From the NCBI GenBank assembly GCA_022925895.1, contig JAKSYS010000045.1:1-64000 (forward strand): a stretch of 64,000 nt of DNA, given 5' to 3'. The notes beneath the pieces are model-generated. The model made no database searches. It was not told the origin of the DNA and worked only from the letters and a program-made list of their open reading frames with translations. Source of the DNA: Fragilaria crotonensis (lineage: Eukaryota; Bacillariophyta; Fragilariophyceae; Fragilariales; Fragilariaceae). The position numbers and the translations under genes are program-made. Of this stretch, positions 42,455 through 53,565 are shown one piece after another. Positions within the stretch are counted from its first letter, which is position 1. Every line of letters starts with the position of its first letter.

Positions 42455-43393
42455 ATGTCACTGCAACAGGGCGCCAGAATCATGACCGATGGTCAAGGTA
42501 TGGTCCAAGATGCTGTCCGAACCGTGTGTCCTGATTGTTGGACACAAGGATGTGGACTGAATGGTTGTTTCGGTCAATGTGCGGACTGTCTTGAGGCTGT
42601 CAATCCATTCATGGAATCCATCGCATCCGCCATTTGCTGTTTGGGATCACCACTGGCCTTTCCATTCATTTTCTGCTTCAGTCCGGCCCCACACACCAAC
42701 GAAACGTCGGGATATGAAATTTCAGCCTTGGCCGCTCCGTGTCGTCGTCCCATTTCCTGTTGCATTGGAATGACTCCCTGTGGGCAGTGGCATGTGCGTC
42801 GCCAAGTATTGGGAGGGGACATGACCAAATACAAATTGTGGCAGGGACAACATGATGGACCACACTGTTGTGCACGACAGTGTCCTGGATCCTTCATTAC
42901 CATTGAATCGGGAACGTATGGAGAACAGGATTGTCCCAATCTATTCCTATGTCTTGAAGTTCATTGTCTTGCTGGTCTTTGGAGTACCTGCTGTGCCTTT
43001 GATGTCAGTCGGAGTGTCTTGCGACACGACCGTGGTCTCAATGTGGATCCCACAGAAGAACGACAACACAAGTGCACAGAGTTCTTTTCCAACATTATGC
43101 ATTCCTGTCTCCAAGCTGGATTTTGTTGTTGTCTTACCAGTTGTTGTCTTGGACTGTGTGCCCCCGATTCCGAGGGCGCCCAAGAATGTTCCGGAGAAGC
43201 GGGACGTGCCAGTCGTGCCTGTTGTTCGATTGCACACACATTGTGGAAGGGAATACTGTATACCAAGGTTATTATCATGGGATGTTTGACGGCCCAAATG
43301 ATTCATGAAGTTGCAACGCCGTGGGATGGCAAACCTAAAGGAAAAACGCCAGTCATGAAACCATTGGTGCAGAAAGAAATGGATCGAACGTGA
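42455..43393 (+). CDS. Cysteine-rich protein, unknown
   Basis: This is a clean 312-residue frame from an ATG at 42455. It contains 33 cysteines, about one in ten residues, many as CC or CCC (CCLTSCC near 43120, CPDCWTQGC near 42530). Hydrophobic patches near residues 55-75 (ICCLGSPLAFPFIFCF), 170-185 and 215-235 could lie in or on a membrane, with the cysteines as palmitoylation or metal sites. The C-terminus is hydrophilic and Lys-rich. I do not recognise a family. The pattern of short Cys-rich hydrophobic blocks resembles PLAC8-like proteins, but the diagnostic motif is not obvious. It ends 87 bp from the end of the convergent kinase gene. Confidence 0.6.
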   Translation: MSLQQGARIMTDGQGMVQDAVRTVCPDCWTQGCGLNGCFGQCADCLEAVNPFMESIASAICCLGSPLAFPFIFCFSPAPHTNETSGYEISALAAPCRRPISCCIGMTPCGQWHVRRQVLGGDMTKYKLWQGQHDGPHCCARQCPGSFITIESGTYGEQDCPNLFLCLEVHCLAGLWSTCCAFDVSRSVLRHDRGLNVDPTEERQHKCTEFFSNIMHSCLQAGFCCCLTSCCLGLCAPDSEGAQECSGEAGRASRACCSIAHTLWKGILYTKVIIMGCLTAQMIHEVATPWDGKPKGKTPVMKPLVQKEMDRT

Positions 43394-43480
43394 AAATGGG
43401 AGACGTGGCGATTGCTAGTACTACTTGGTGCTCCTATTGTACAACATGATAAACTATATCTGTATGTCAGCGCTGTCATG

Positions 43481-45447
43481 TTATTGCTTCATCTTCTTCT
43501 TGGAAGTCCACCTTGCAAGGCCTTGTTCTAGAATCGCAACAATCTGGTGTGCACTAGGACGCTTCTTGGGATCGAATTCAAAACATGACATCATGGCCTT
43601 TCCATGACGTCGAGAAACATTAACGAATCGTCATCGTCCTTTGTAGCGTTGTTGCTAGTCATGCCACTCATCCGAAGCTGCTGCTCATGATAATATTCAT
43701 CGATCGTCGGATGACGACCCATCTTGACCAGTTCAATCGCTTCATCCTCTTCCAAATCACCAAATGGATATTTCCTCCACTAATTAAAAAGTACAACACG
43801 TTCCCCAAGGACCAAATGTCACCCTTTTCGGTTTGATTCTCATGATTGTATTCTTCTGGTGATCTCCATGGACCACCATTCACGTTCACGTGAAAGGGAC
43901 ATGTTTCGTTGTTTACAGTATCCCAGGTTAGGAACCGAGCACGATTGAAATCACCAAGTTGATATTGGAACAATGGCGGTGTCGTTATGTCATTCTTGGA
44001 ATCGTCGCTGGAGGAGGTGCCAGTGTGTGAGGATGACATTGATTTTGATGATGATGATGATACCAAGATCCATTGGTCGGGCTTGATATCAGTGTGTGCC
44101 ATTGTGGGACGTCCCAATGAATCGACATGATGTGCATCCGCCACGGCAGATGCAATCGAATGAGCAATTTGCAACAATTGAAATTTAGTGGGTTGTTCTC
44201 GTCTTGGTTCATCGTCTTGGTCTTGTTCATCATTGTTGTTATCTAGCGACTGTAGGAATGCTGATGACAGGCTGGTGGTGCTGTTGCTGCTTAGAGTGTC
44301 GTCCTCCAATGAAGCGTTGTTACGGCCATGTCGTTTGGATCCAGAATCAAACAGTCCCCGCAAATCCCCTCCGTCACTGTAATCAAAGAGTGCAGAATTG
44401 GCACAATGACCATATATATCCATGACATGTCTGGAAGATTGCAATTCTTGAAAGGCCATGGCATCACGACGATGTCGATCAAAATTTCGTAAATCAAACA
44501 TTCGTCGTTTGTGATATCGCAACGTTTTCAAAACACGATATTGCGGTTGTGATGAAGTATCATTACTACCTTGACCGGTACGAATATTGTTGTCGGTTAT
44601 TTTCCAAACATCTCGATATGCACCATGATTGACCAATGTCGACGTTGTTGTTGATGATGAGGATGTTGAAGCCAAATCTACAGCATGAATATCATTGCAA
44701 GATGGATGATAGGCATGTTGCCACTCGGCAAGATAGACGCAAGTATCCCTTGTTCTCATATCATCAGGCTGTTTGAGTGCATTGACTTGTCCATGATTGT
44801 ACCAGTAGGAGTCCAATCTTCTCGTGGTAGATTTTTTGTAACGCCCGTTGTTGCTGTTGTTGTATGGGTTGAAGAAGAACGTCCTCTTCTTCGAATACAA
44901 GTCTTGTAACCTGTTGGAGAGTCGAGTCGTCCAGTGTTTGTGCTTGTCCATTTTGTAGTTGCAATTGTAACATGCGAGGACGAAATGGAGCATCGGGATA
45001 GTGTTTGGTCCATTGGAATTGATTATGAAAGTATGAGGCTGATGATGACGATGATGATGATACTGCAATGGCATTGATCCATAGACAAATGGGGATAGAG
45101 AGCATCAATACAAGAGGTTGAAAATTCTTTTGTTGTTGAAGGATGGATCGAACAATAGTGTTTCGCAAGACCGACATGGTGAATCGTTGTTTGGTGGTAG
45201 TGGTGGTTGTTGTTGTCGTTGCCATACTGCTGTAACGACACTTGTCGGATGGCTTAATACATGCTCGTGGACGATAACCATGTTGTTCAGTTCCATGTTC
45301 ATCATGACTGTCCATGGCACTGTCATGATCATTGTCAACGTTATTGTAACGATTGAAGGAAATCGACGAGCGACGCCCATGGTGACCATGTCCTGATACT
45401 GTGGATCGTTGTTGTTGTATGCATGGTTTTTTGTTGAAGATCAACAT
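43481..45447 (-). CDS. Membrane-anchored DFN-type protein kinase, with frame shifts
   Basis: The ATG at 45447 begins a His/Gln/Ser-rich N-terminal region with one hydrophobic span (LVLMLSIPICLWINAIAV near 45080). The kinase domain starts near 44640 (YRDVWKITD). It carries a catalytic loop HTDIKPDQW near 44090 where HRDxKxxN is usual, and GDFNRARF near 43945 where DFG is usual. It continues with RSPEEY, DIWSLGNVLYFLISGG and KKRPSAHQIVAILEQGLARW, ending at the TAA at 43481-43483. Three single-base corrections are needed, near 44840 (poly-A), 43773 and 43600; each restores kinase text. Catalytic Asp, Lys and the DFN Asp are kept, so activity is possible, but the Mg-binding Asn is Gln. The DFN type is common in diatoms as I know the family. 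The target is unknown. Confidence 0.75.
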
Positions 45448-46359
45448 CAGGAGCTGCTTTACGTCGTCGATTCATCGATCACGAAGAGTGTCAACGTGTG
45501 CTTGAGCTTTGTGAGTTGTGAATGTTCTTGGATGGCGCTTGGAGGTACACATGTGGACATGAGTGATGTGTGTCATAAAGAGACCCGTCCTCAATGTGGA
45601 GGTGTGTGAACTTTAGACATCCAAGACGCCGACCAAGGCAAAGGTTTACGTACTATTTGTAGTAGGGTCCGCTCTGGCGCAGTGACGTCGATAAAGGTGA
45701 GTCAACAGCGCTGTATTCTCGATTCGGGATTCGGGATGCTGCGGCACTGTTGTACTCCGAGCACTAGGAGTACTGTACCAGGTACAGTACGTTGTGTGTA
45801 CTCCAGAATTTCATCCTGCGTGGCAGCGTGCGCCGCACGCATTTGAATTTCGAAAATCTTCAGTCGGGTATCCAAGGAAGATCCGTCAAGATCAAAATTT
45901 AGCTGTTTAGAATCCGGTCTAAGTCGTGCTTCTGTAGCTTGTAAGTACAGTTTGCCAGTTGGTATGTACCAGGGACTAGTACTGTAGAACTCCTCGTATG
46001 AGATATATAAGTAACGGTGATGCATTTGGGGATGTTTCGAGTTGCGACTGCGAATCTCGTTATGCGTTATTTGCTTACGAGCTTCCTCGAGTCATGCTTT
46101 GAGAAGACATGTTAGAACTAGTACCAGCGTACCAGGTGCTACTAGCACTACATTACTGAACTTGAGACTGCGCATCGTTTTTCTTATCATACATCACGTG
46201 CCCCAAGACCAAACAGTGCTCCTACTGGCATCGATTAGTCACGCAGATCACATAAAATTCCATCGAATTGTCAAGTGACGGTTGATTCGCTAGCACCGAA
46301 GTCCTATACCCTCACATCACATTTAGCATTGCCGCTACAGTCGTTTGTATCTCTTGAAA
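45448..46359. other. Divergent intergenic spacer, GTAC-rich
   Basis: This is the upstream region of the kinase (leftward) and SERINC (rightward) genes. GTAC words are dense at 45750-45815. Nothing coding is supported. Confidence 0.55.
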
Positions 46360-48050
46360 ATGGTTCGTAATCATGTAACGTTGTCTTTTTTTGTTGCATG
46401 TAACGTGTTGACTGCAGTCTGTTCAATGGATTTTATTATTGGGATCATTGTTGTTGTACGCAGTTCAATCATGGGTTCTCATTTTGCATATGCATGTCGC
46501 ATGTGATATTGTTGTGCGCAAAAGTGTAACCAGACGCAGGGTTCACTTGTTCATTCACTTCACACATACAGCCATAATGTCTCACCTGCATCACATGATC
46601 ACATGTAAACATCCCCATCACATCACAGGCATCGTTCATTTCATGCATCGCCACGAGTCTTGTCTGGTGCTGCGGTACAGCTACATGGTCTCTCGCCAGT
46701 AGTTGCTGTGGCAATGACAAGTCTTCCTCTGAACCTCCTTCAGCATCGTCTGGGCGGAAACGCAGTGTCTTGCTCTTGATCCTTACCATTGTAATTGCGC
46801 TCGTTTTCCAATACGGGGTGGCGCCCAGGGTACTGGATGTGCCCGTCAGTAACTACGTGACAACTTCTTGGACCGATGCGTGTTTGCAGTATAGATTGCC
46901 AGCAGGCGAGGCTGGTGACAATCAAGACGATCTTGTCGTACGATGCATGGGCAACAATGGAGTCTATCGAGCAACGGGTAGTGCCTTTCTATTCTTCTTA
47001 TTGGCGGGACTTGCCGCCTTTTGCAAACCGACTGCCAATCGAGAAGCTTGGCCTGCCAAATACGTATTGTTTCTCTTTTTGGTATTCGGAACCTGCTTCA
47101 TTCCCAGCACGCCCTTGTTCTCTCCAATCTTCTTAAACATTGCGCGGGTTGGAGGAGTCATATTTGTCCTCATTCAACAAATCATTATTCTTGATTTGGC
47201 ATACAACTGGAATGAGAGCTGGGTGGAAAAGTCAAACAAGGCCGAGACAGAGACAGACACCAAACGATGGCTTGCCGCCATTCTTGCATCATGTGTCTTG
47301 CTCTTTACAATAACACTCGTCGGGATCGTACTCTTATTTTGGAAATTCACTGGTTGTTCCACCAACAATGCCTTTATATCATTGACCCTCATTTTCAGCA
47401 TTGTCGTTACGGCTTTGCAACTCTTTGCCAGTGATGAAGGCTCCCTGCTCAGCAGTGCCGTCATTTGCACCTATGGTACCTACCTGTGCTACACTGCAGT
47501 TTCCAAAAATCCTGATGGTGTCTGCAATCCGCAATTGGGACAAGATGATGTCTTGGGCATTGTATTCGGTATTGGATTGTCTATTTTATCCCTGGGATGG
47601 ACTGGATATAGTTATACCGCCGAAGATACCATCAATAGTGGCAGCAGCAATGATCTGGGAGAGACACTGGTGGACGAAGAGAAACCTGCTCCTACGGCCA
47701 GTGACGCAGACGATCCCAACAACAAGCGCAAGGTCCAAGGCATTGTTACCAACGCCGAGGATATCCACGACACGGAAGAACCATCATTGCCTGCAGCCGC
47801 AGCATCATCATCATCCAAACCACAACGCCCAGTATCATGGAAACTAAATATCATTCTCGCCATGATCTCATGTTGGATTGCCATGGCCTTGACAGGGTGG
47901 GGGTCGATTGAGGCTGGAGGTGATGCTGCCAATCCAGATGTATCACGAGTCAGTATGTGGATGTTGATTGCATCCCAATGGATCGTGTATTTGCTTTACT
48001 TTTGGTCTCTCATGGCACCAAAATTCTTTCCTGATCGTGATTTTTCGTAA
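46360..48050 (+). CDS. SERINC/TMS1-family membrane protein, with ATG-only first exon
   Basis: SERINC proteins are multi-span membrane proteins of the Golgi, endosome and cell surface, linked to lipid organisation. The main exon 46629-48050 contains the family core: FLFFLLAGLAAFCK, then DLAYNWNESWVEK near 47195, CSTNNAFISLTL near 47360 and SLGWTGYSY. About ten membrane spans are visible, with a variable acidic/Ser-rich loop near 47640-47830. No ATG opens the frame at the N-terminal motif LVWCCGTA. An ATG at 46360-46362 is followed directly by a GT donor, and after an AG acceptor at 46627-46628 the exon continues in frame as ASFISCIATS. I infer a three-base first exon and a 266-bp intron, giving 474 residues. 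The frame is clean. The core call is firm; the first exon is inference. Confidence 0.9.
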
Positions 48051-48350
48051 CGAGATGAATGTTGTTGTTGTATTAATGTATGTTATAGACATGAGTTTGT
48101 GTGCGTTCCTTCGTTCGTGTGTTGGTGTGAGTATGCAACAACTAGAAAGAAAAGGGACGTTCTGAAACAATTGCCTGTTCTGGTAGACTGAGGGCGATTC
48201 ATTGAGTCGCCACTCTTGAACGTGGCACATTGCTTCTTCGAACTTTTGGATCCAAGGACTATAGCAGTGGGAAGTATCAGTCTTGCACACAAATACAACA
48301 CACGAAACAAGTTTATTCCTATACAATAAAGAGATTCATTTCATGTTCTA
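48051..48350. other. Convergent intergenic spacer
   Basis: This 300-bp gap separates the 3' ends of the SERINC and VPS26 genes. No gene is visible. Confidence 0.6.
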
Positions 48351-49588
48351 CTAACCCACAACCTTTCTCCATAAAATGATTTCTTGTTGTTTGAAATAGC
48401 GTCGATCTTCCTCGTCGACCAAGACGAGATTCAAATAGTATCGGACACTGAATCGATTGTTGACGGCAGTATAGGTGGGTGTCAAATCGGCTGGAATGCC
48501 AGCCAATTGCAATCGTACTGGAATCACATCCTTGGCAAAGGGACAGCCATCCATAATTTCATACTTGACCAAGGTTTGAGTTTCCATCAACATGTTTTGT
48601 GATTGTGCCGTAGGATCACCAACACCTGCCGCCACACCTCACCACTGGTTTCTCGTCGAAGGACCGCCAGTTCCATGTGTTTAATTTTGATGCGCACCAA
48701 GAGGAAATGAATTTTGCCCACAATCACGTCCTCCAAATGGTACGCTCGTTTCTCGTATTCAAATTCAATATGAAGACAATCTTCAATCCCAACTTCCATT
48801 TTAATGGGTTCGTTCTGTTCGGGTGCATCTTGAATGTGCTGGACCCAAACATCCCGTTCCTTGGTGACGGGTGGTAGGAATTTCCGTTCCATGACGAGTT
48901 TGACAAAGTAGCGGACACTCACATTGCGACCCACGTAACTTTCGAATTCCTTGTCCATGTTGCGAAACAAAAATGGAATTTCAGTCGACGTTTGGAAGAT
49001 GGATCCAGGTGGACTGAGTTCTCGGGAGAGGGAGATGAAATCGTAATGCGGTCGTCCTTCGTGAACACCGTGTCCCTATGAAAAAAAATTTGAATTAGGA
49101 AAAGATATCCTTGACACCATGATTCATAGAGGAATAGAGGAACATACCATATCAATCCGACCAATGAATTGAATCTTGATACCCAAATGATCTGCCTTCT
49201 TTCCATGCGGCAATGTCAACACAACTTTCCCCTTGATATCTTGCGATGCTTCAAAGGCCAACTCTCCATTCATCGGCGTTACACTCCCCACGCACCAAAA
49301 TGGATTCTTGCGGAGTTTCCAATTGGGCGTATGATGTATCGGAACGACCTTGTCGTTGATTGTAGTATTGTTGTCATTCGCTTCCAGAAATATTTCAATT
49401 TTGAGTCCACCCCGACAAGTCCTCCGAAAAAGACTGCAGTGGAGTGTGTTTGTAATGTTAGGTAATGCGGAGTAGTGGTTGAGAGTACAGAAGAGACGAA
49501 ACCACACTCTCGCCTAGCGACTGCCGCGACCAGCGGTTTCTTCTCAAGCGACGAATTCATCCATATCAATCCTATCTGCACCTACCAT
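48351..49588 (-). CDS. VPS26: VPS26, retromer subunit, with frame shifts
   Basis: VPS26 is the arrestin-fold subunit of retromer, which returns cargo from endosomes. The exons are an ATG-only exon (49588-49586) followed by a gtaggt donor, then 49433-49148 and 49075-48351, with a 72-bp intron between the last two. Core motifs are [31 protein letters not shown], the near-invariant [18 protein letters not shown] near 48790, [20 protein letters not shown], and [20 protein letters not shown] at the end. A base is missing near 48638; restoring it joins ETSGE to the YEIMDG part. Two more appear to be missing in T- and G-runs near 49415-49432, where the expected start would be MSFFGGLVGG. The C-terminal tail after LWRK is shorter than in animals. 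Function is certain from the core; the N-terminus is reconstructed by inference. Confidence 0.9.
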
Positions 49589-50130
49589 GGTATTCAATTG
49601 GATGCTAAGGTAATACGAATATGTAGTTGGTAGAGTACTGCTGGAGGATGTTGGGGATCTGAAGGTTGGAGGTTCGAGAACAACTAACGCAATGCACTTG
49701 TCTGCATTCCTACGATCTGTTCGCTCATTATGGGAATCAGATGCAGTTCCAAAGTTTACAGTACCGGTACAATGTTGAATGTACTCGTACCGTTGCTTGC
49801 AAGTACTGTATAAGTGTAGACGGGTTTACTGGGCGTTAGAGGTTAGAGGCATACTAAGACAGGCACTGTCCTACTGTTCTAGAGCGCGGGCTGGCTGGAA
49901 AATGCTATGTCGGTTGACGGTAGAACGTAATGAATCGAATCATGGAATGAGGAATCACTGTTCCGCACCGTGAAAAGAAATCTTCGCTGTAAACGTGTGA
50001 CGTTTTCTCACCTCTGCTGACTTCAACATCATCATCCCTCCGACCACAAACACACATTTAAAGAAAACTCGAACTCGTTGTCACTGTCGCGTCTTGTGTT
50101 CATTGAGATTTATCTTTCTTGACCATAAGA
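49589..50130. other. Divergent intergenic spacer
   Basis: This is the upstream region of VPS26 (leftward) and adenylate kinase (rightward). No gene or defined element is visible. Confidence 0.55.
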
Positions 50131-51487
<1,357 letters not shown>

Positions 51488-51644
51488 AGGAAGTGGTGTT
51501 ATAGAGAAGTCAATTGCTGTCGCTAGCTTAGTTTGTTACAAGTTTGCAGGCTTGATGACTTGAATTTTGTTCATTCTCAAGCGTGTGTGGAATGTGCACA
51601 TGCAACCGTATTTCCAGCAGTTTTGTTCTATGAAATCAATGTTT

Positions 51645-52284
51645 TCATCCCATTCCTGAACTGAGATCAACAACTTCTTCGTAGGAGATGACCTGATAGA
51701 GAAAGGAAAGGTGAGACAAGGGGTAACAGTGAGAAATTCAATCACTGGCAGTATGTACTCGTGGGGGTATAACGGCATGGGCAACACGTCCTAGTGGCAA
51801 GACGTACAGTTTCTTCTCCTGCAAAGTCATTATCTTCCGTCAAGAACAGCATACAATGGCACTCGTGTCTCTCTCTCATGGGCACACAGGGACAGTTCCA
51901 GTAGCCATCCTTGGCTTCCTTCTCCTTGTCATCATAGAATCGGCAAGGGCAGAGAGGTGCACCGAGGGTGATCTTGTGCTCCGCAAGACCTTTGATCACG
52001 ACCGAGGGAACGGACTTGTCGACACAGAGTTTGGTGCATGTATTTTCAAGATACTTGTTTGTGAACGCCGTCATGGCCTTGGTTGCCTTTTCCAAGGCAA
52101 CGGCTCTTTCTTCTTCGGTCATGCCCAAATCCTTGCGTTCGGATAGGCTGGTTGTCGTTCTTGTGCATGATTGAGAATAACTGCGAGTGAACGTGCGCGG
52201 ACTGACTCCAAAGCCATGTACGGTTACACATCCGATGAGACTTAGTAAAAGGAACAACAGGGTGGGAGTTCTAGTCGTAGCCAT
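51645..52284 (-). CDS. ftrB: Ferredoxin-thioredoxin reductase, catalytic (beta) subunit, two exons
   Basis: This enzyme passes electrons from ferredoxin to plastid thioredoxins through a 4Fe-4S cluster and a nearby disulfide. Exon 1 is 52284-51808 from the ATG MATTRTPTLLF. Exon 2 is 51692-51645 and encodes only VISYEEVVDLSSGMG before the stop. The 115-bp intron (gtacgt...atcag) joins them in phase, and the tail matches the family's usual C-terminus, which reading through the intron does not. The N-terminus is a signal peptide followed by VHGFGVSP, a plastid address. The cluster-binding cysteines appear as CTKLC, CPC (CPCRFYDD), CPC (WNCPCVP) and CHC (HECHC). All are present and the 174-residue length is normal. 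In most algae with red plastids this subunit may be plastid-encoded; here it is nuclear with introns. Confidence 0.95.
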
Positions 52285-53565
52285 TTTGTGATTTCGAGCG
52301 ATCCTGCGTGTATGGAGAGCACAAGTGTCAGCGTATAAAGAAAGATATACTCCAGCACCGGAGTACATCGGACTGAACATCATAAGAAAAGCATCAATGA
52401 AACGTTATCATGACTAAACCCAGAAAGGTACACAAATGTATTCTAAACATGAATTTCGTTTTCAAACCGAGGACTCTGCAAAGAAGGAGGAGATTTATTG
52501 TTCTCAATTCCATGTTCCGAGCACAACCGGTAGTTGTAATGTTTCTTGTTCACAGTTCAAACTCCACAATTGTAGTCGAGGTACGCCGTGTGCCTTGGCG
52601 AGAGATTCGAGTTTCAGCTGTGGACAGCGATAGGGGAGCAACTCTCATCACTTACTGCTGTAATCAAACCGAGGAAGGAGAAATGTGGTTATAGTATACT
52701 GTAGCCCCTAGAGTCTGTAGTAATCTTTAGCTTTTGTTGCTTGTTGTCAACAAGCCAGCTGATGTTTGAAGAAGGATAGAGGTGACGTCTTGGTTCTGAG
52801 TCCTTCATGGCGAGAGGAGATCAATTCGGACTCTGGCGTCACATCATCAGGATCTGGATGCTTGTACTAGTACTGTACTGGAGTACCATGAGTACCTGGT
52901 ACCAGCGTAGAGTAAAGGAACAAGGTGACGCATGCATCCCTGTAATAGTTGTACCCAGTAACCAGACTACCAGTAGTAGTACTTGTACTTACTATTACTA
53001 CAAGTACACAGTGCCCATTTCCTGGTACTCCGAGTACTGCTGTATACATAGTACGCCAGTACGGTAGCGTTAATCGCCACTTGCTAGGTGTGTACTGTGT
53101 ACCAGGTACCAGTGCATGACATCGGGGCCTGCACGCCGCAGCCCGCCGGCCGGAAACCGAGGGCCGGCCGTGATTTCGGGCGGCTGCGGTCCGTGTATTT
53201 AGGTCCCGGCCGGCTTTGGTCACTTCCAATCACTTTACGGTCCATTACTAGGTGCACGCCGCACGCCGCGTCAGGTTGGCCGGCGCAGGGATACGGGCAC
53301 GCCGCACAAACCACACGCCCCTCCCCTCCAACACATTCGACGAACGGAAGATCGGGATGGTGGCGCGCTCAGAATTCCTGCACATCCTCGCGCCGTTCCC
53401 CCGTTCCATTCCATCACCTCTTTGTCCCATTCAAAAACACGTGAACAAAATCGAACGCCGGATAGCGGATAGTGTCAAGTACGATTGATGCACAAATCAC
53501 ACTCGTTGCCAATCCTCTCCGCGTTACAAAGACAGCCAGGGTGTTAACTTACGATACCAATCACA
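52285..53565. other. Divergent intergenic spacer with GTAC cluster and GC-rich island
   Basis: This 1.3-kb stretch separates the ftrB and VPS13 starts. GTAC words are dense at 52855-53110, including gtactccgagtac at 53025-53037. Then 53120-53345 is much richer in G and C (repeats of gccggcc and gcacgccg) than its surroundings. No coding sequence is supported. Confidence 0.55.

Noticed and set aside
52436-52633. Short Cys-rich frame (about 65 residues) downstream of the FTR start
   Set aside because: There is no signal peptide or second line of evidence, and it lies in the upstream region of another gene.
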